DNA of 64,000 nucleotides, from positions 21,317-85,316 of the forward strand of contig JAAYJC010000015.1 of assembly GCA_012523085.1 (NCBI GenBank). Direction: 5' to 3'. A program made the translations under genes and the position numbers. Numbering within the stretch: position 1 is the stretch's first letter; each line of letters begins with the position of its first letter. Below are positions 63,634-64,000 of the stretch, piece by piece. The notes beneath the pieces were generated by a model. The model searched no databases. It was not told the origin of the DNA and was given only the letters and a program-made list of their open reading frames with translations. Origin of the DNA: Clostridiales bacterium. Lineage in GTDB: Bacteria > Bacillota > Clostridia > Oscillospirales > Oscillospiraceae.

Positions 63634-64000
63634 AGTCTATTTCATCCTATCCCAAGTTGTTCCCGCCCGAGAGTCCCTGATGGTGATATTCATCCGCCTC
63701 TTCACGATCTAAAGTGCCCTCTTCCCTGAGCGCTCTAATTTTTCCCAAGAAACTAGCGTGAAAATACTTTCACGCACGGAAGAAAACTCTCATTTGATTC
63801 ACGCTTACCGGCCGGAAACGCCCATTGTTTTCTCTGATTGTCGTATGCAATCAGATATTTTCCGTTCACTTCCATAATAGCGATGAGCAAAACACCTGAC
63901 GAAAGACTGATTGAAATGGAAAGAAACGAGCGCGAAACCGATGGTAGATAAAAAAGGGTGACGAAACCGAGCCCACATCCAAAAGAAGCAGAAAAGGTGA
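63634..64000. other. Right edge: gene remnants
   Basis: No intact gene. It contains the Nudix remnant at 63753-63900 and, just left of it on the minus strand, a coding-looking stretch (IRALREEGTLDREEADEYHH) ending at a TAG near 63651 without a start. GCGTGAAA/TTTCACGC (63756-63775) is a small hairpin inside the remnant. Confidence 0.4.
63753..63900 (-). pseudogene. Nudix hydrolase N-terminal remnant
   Basis: On the minus strand GVLLIAIMEVNGKYLIAYDN, QRKQWAFPAGKRESNES match the first strands and the start of the Nudix box (P-A-G-x-x-E). The frame ends at TAG 63753-63755 before the REUxEExG part of the box, and no start with a ribosome site precedes it. A short decayed fragment. Confidence 0.5.

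Noticed and set aside
63651..63745. Coding-looking stretch (IRALREEGTLDREEADEYHH) on the minus strand
   Set aside because: No start codon with a ribosome site and a stop just upstream; at most the tail of a deleted gene.

Overview
The window reads as a chromosomal segment of an anaerobic, probably spore-forming member of the Clostridia (Bacillota). The signs are strong AGGAGG-type ribosome binding sites, sigma-A promoters, a T-box leader in front of pheS-pheT, an IreB homologue, RNase J, an alanine racemase next to a GerS-like lipoprotein and an EndoA/MazF toxin, a LytR-CpsA-Psr protein, a glycyl radical enzyme with a separate glycyl-radical activase, and UROD-like proteins of the MtaA/CmuA type. 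No species can be named from the sequence alone. I saw no rRNA, tRNA, CRISPR array, prophage or complete insertion sequence.

Layout. (1) 1-12.7 kb, plus strand: a long catabolic locus with the galM 3' end, a zinc-type alcohol dehydrogenase, a broken cupin gene, a glycyl-radical activase, an FGGY sugar kinase, a complete 2-oxoacid dehydrogenase complex (E2, E3 and a fused alpha-beta E1), lipoate-protein ligase, an L-fucose-isomerase-like enzyme and an AllA-like cupin. It is closed by a long hairpin. This is the best candidate here for an undescribed pathway. (2) 12.8-29 kb, mainly minus strand: decayed beta-mannosidase and AraC genes, a ROK repressor, two UROD-like proteins, an orphan solute-binding lipoprotein and an unassigned glycyl radical enzyme. 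Then follow a winged-helix regulator with an (alpha/alpha)6 glycosidase, a CBS protein and a MoaF-like protein. (3) 29-42 kb: an Old-Yellow-Enzyme-type flavoprotein, a multiply damaged lysA, LCP and epimerase genes for the envelope, and a housekeeping block (ndoA, alr, gerS-like, nnr). (4) 42-48.6 kb: MalY-like lyase, T-box, pheS-pheT, ireB, small unknowns and an NlpC/P60 hydrolase. (5) 48.8-56.6 kb, minus strand: a compact L-arabinan/L-arabinose operon (araM-like, abfA, araB, araD, araA, Fe-alcohol dehydrogenase) that looks visibly more GC-rich than its surroundings. (6) 56.7-64 kb: a phosphoesterase, a broken ECF sigma gene with its likely partner, a third UROD-like protein, dCMP deaminase, RNase J with an ArsC/Spx-like protein, and GNAT and Nudix remnants.

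How the parts fit together. Sugar acquisition dominates: mutarotase, isomerase and kinase modules, the arabinan operon and glycosidases, each with a local regulator or promoter. A second theme is gene decay. At least seven genes carry nonsense codons, frameshifts or internal deletions, several of them more than one lesion in the same gene, so most are unlikely to be simple read errors. Starts were moved from the longest frame where a ribosome binding site or promoter decided it; those cases are explained in the entries.
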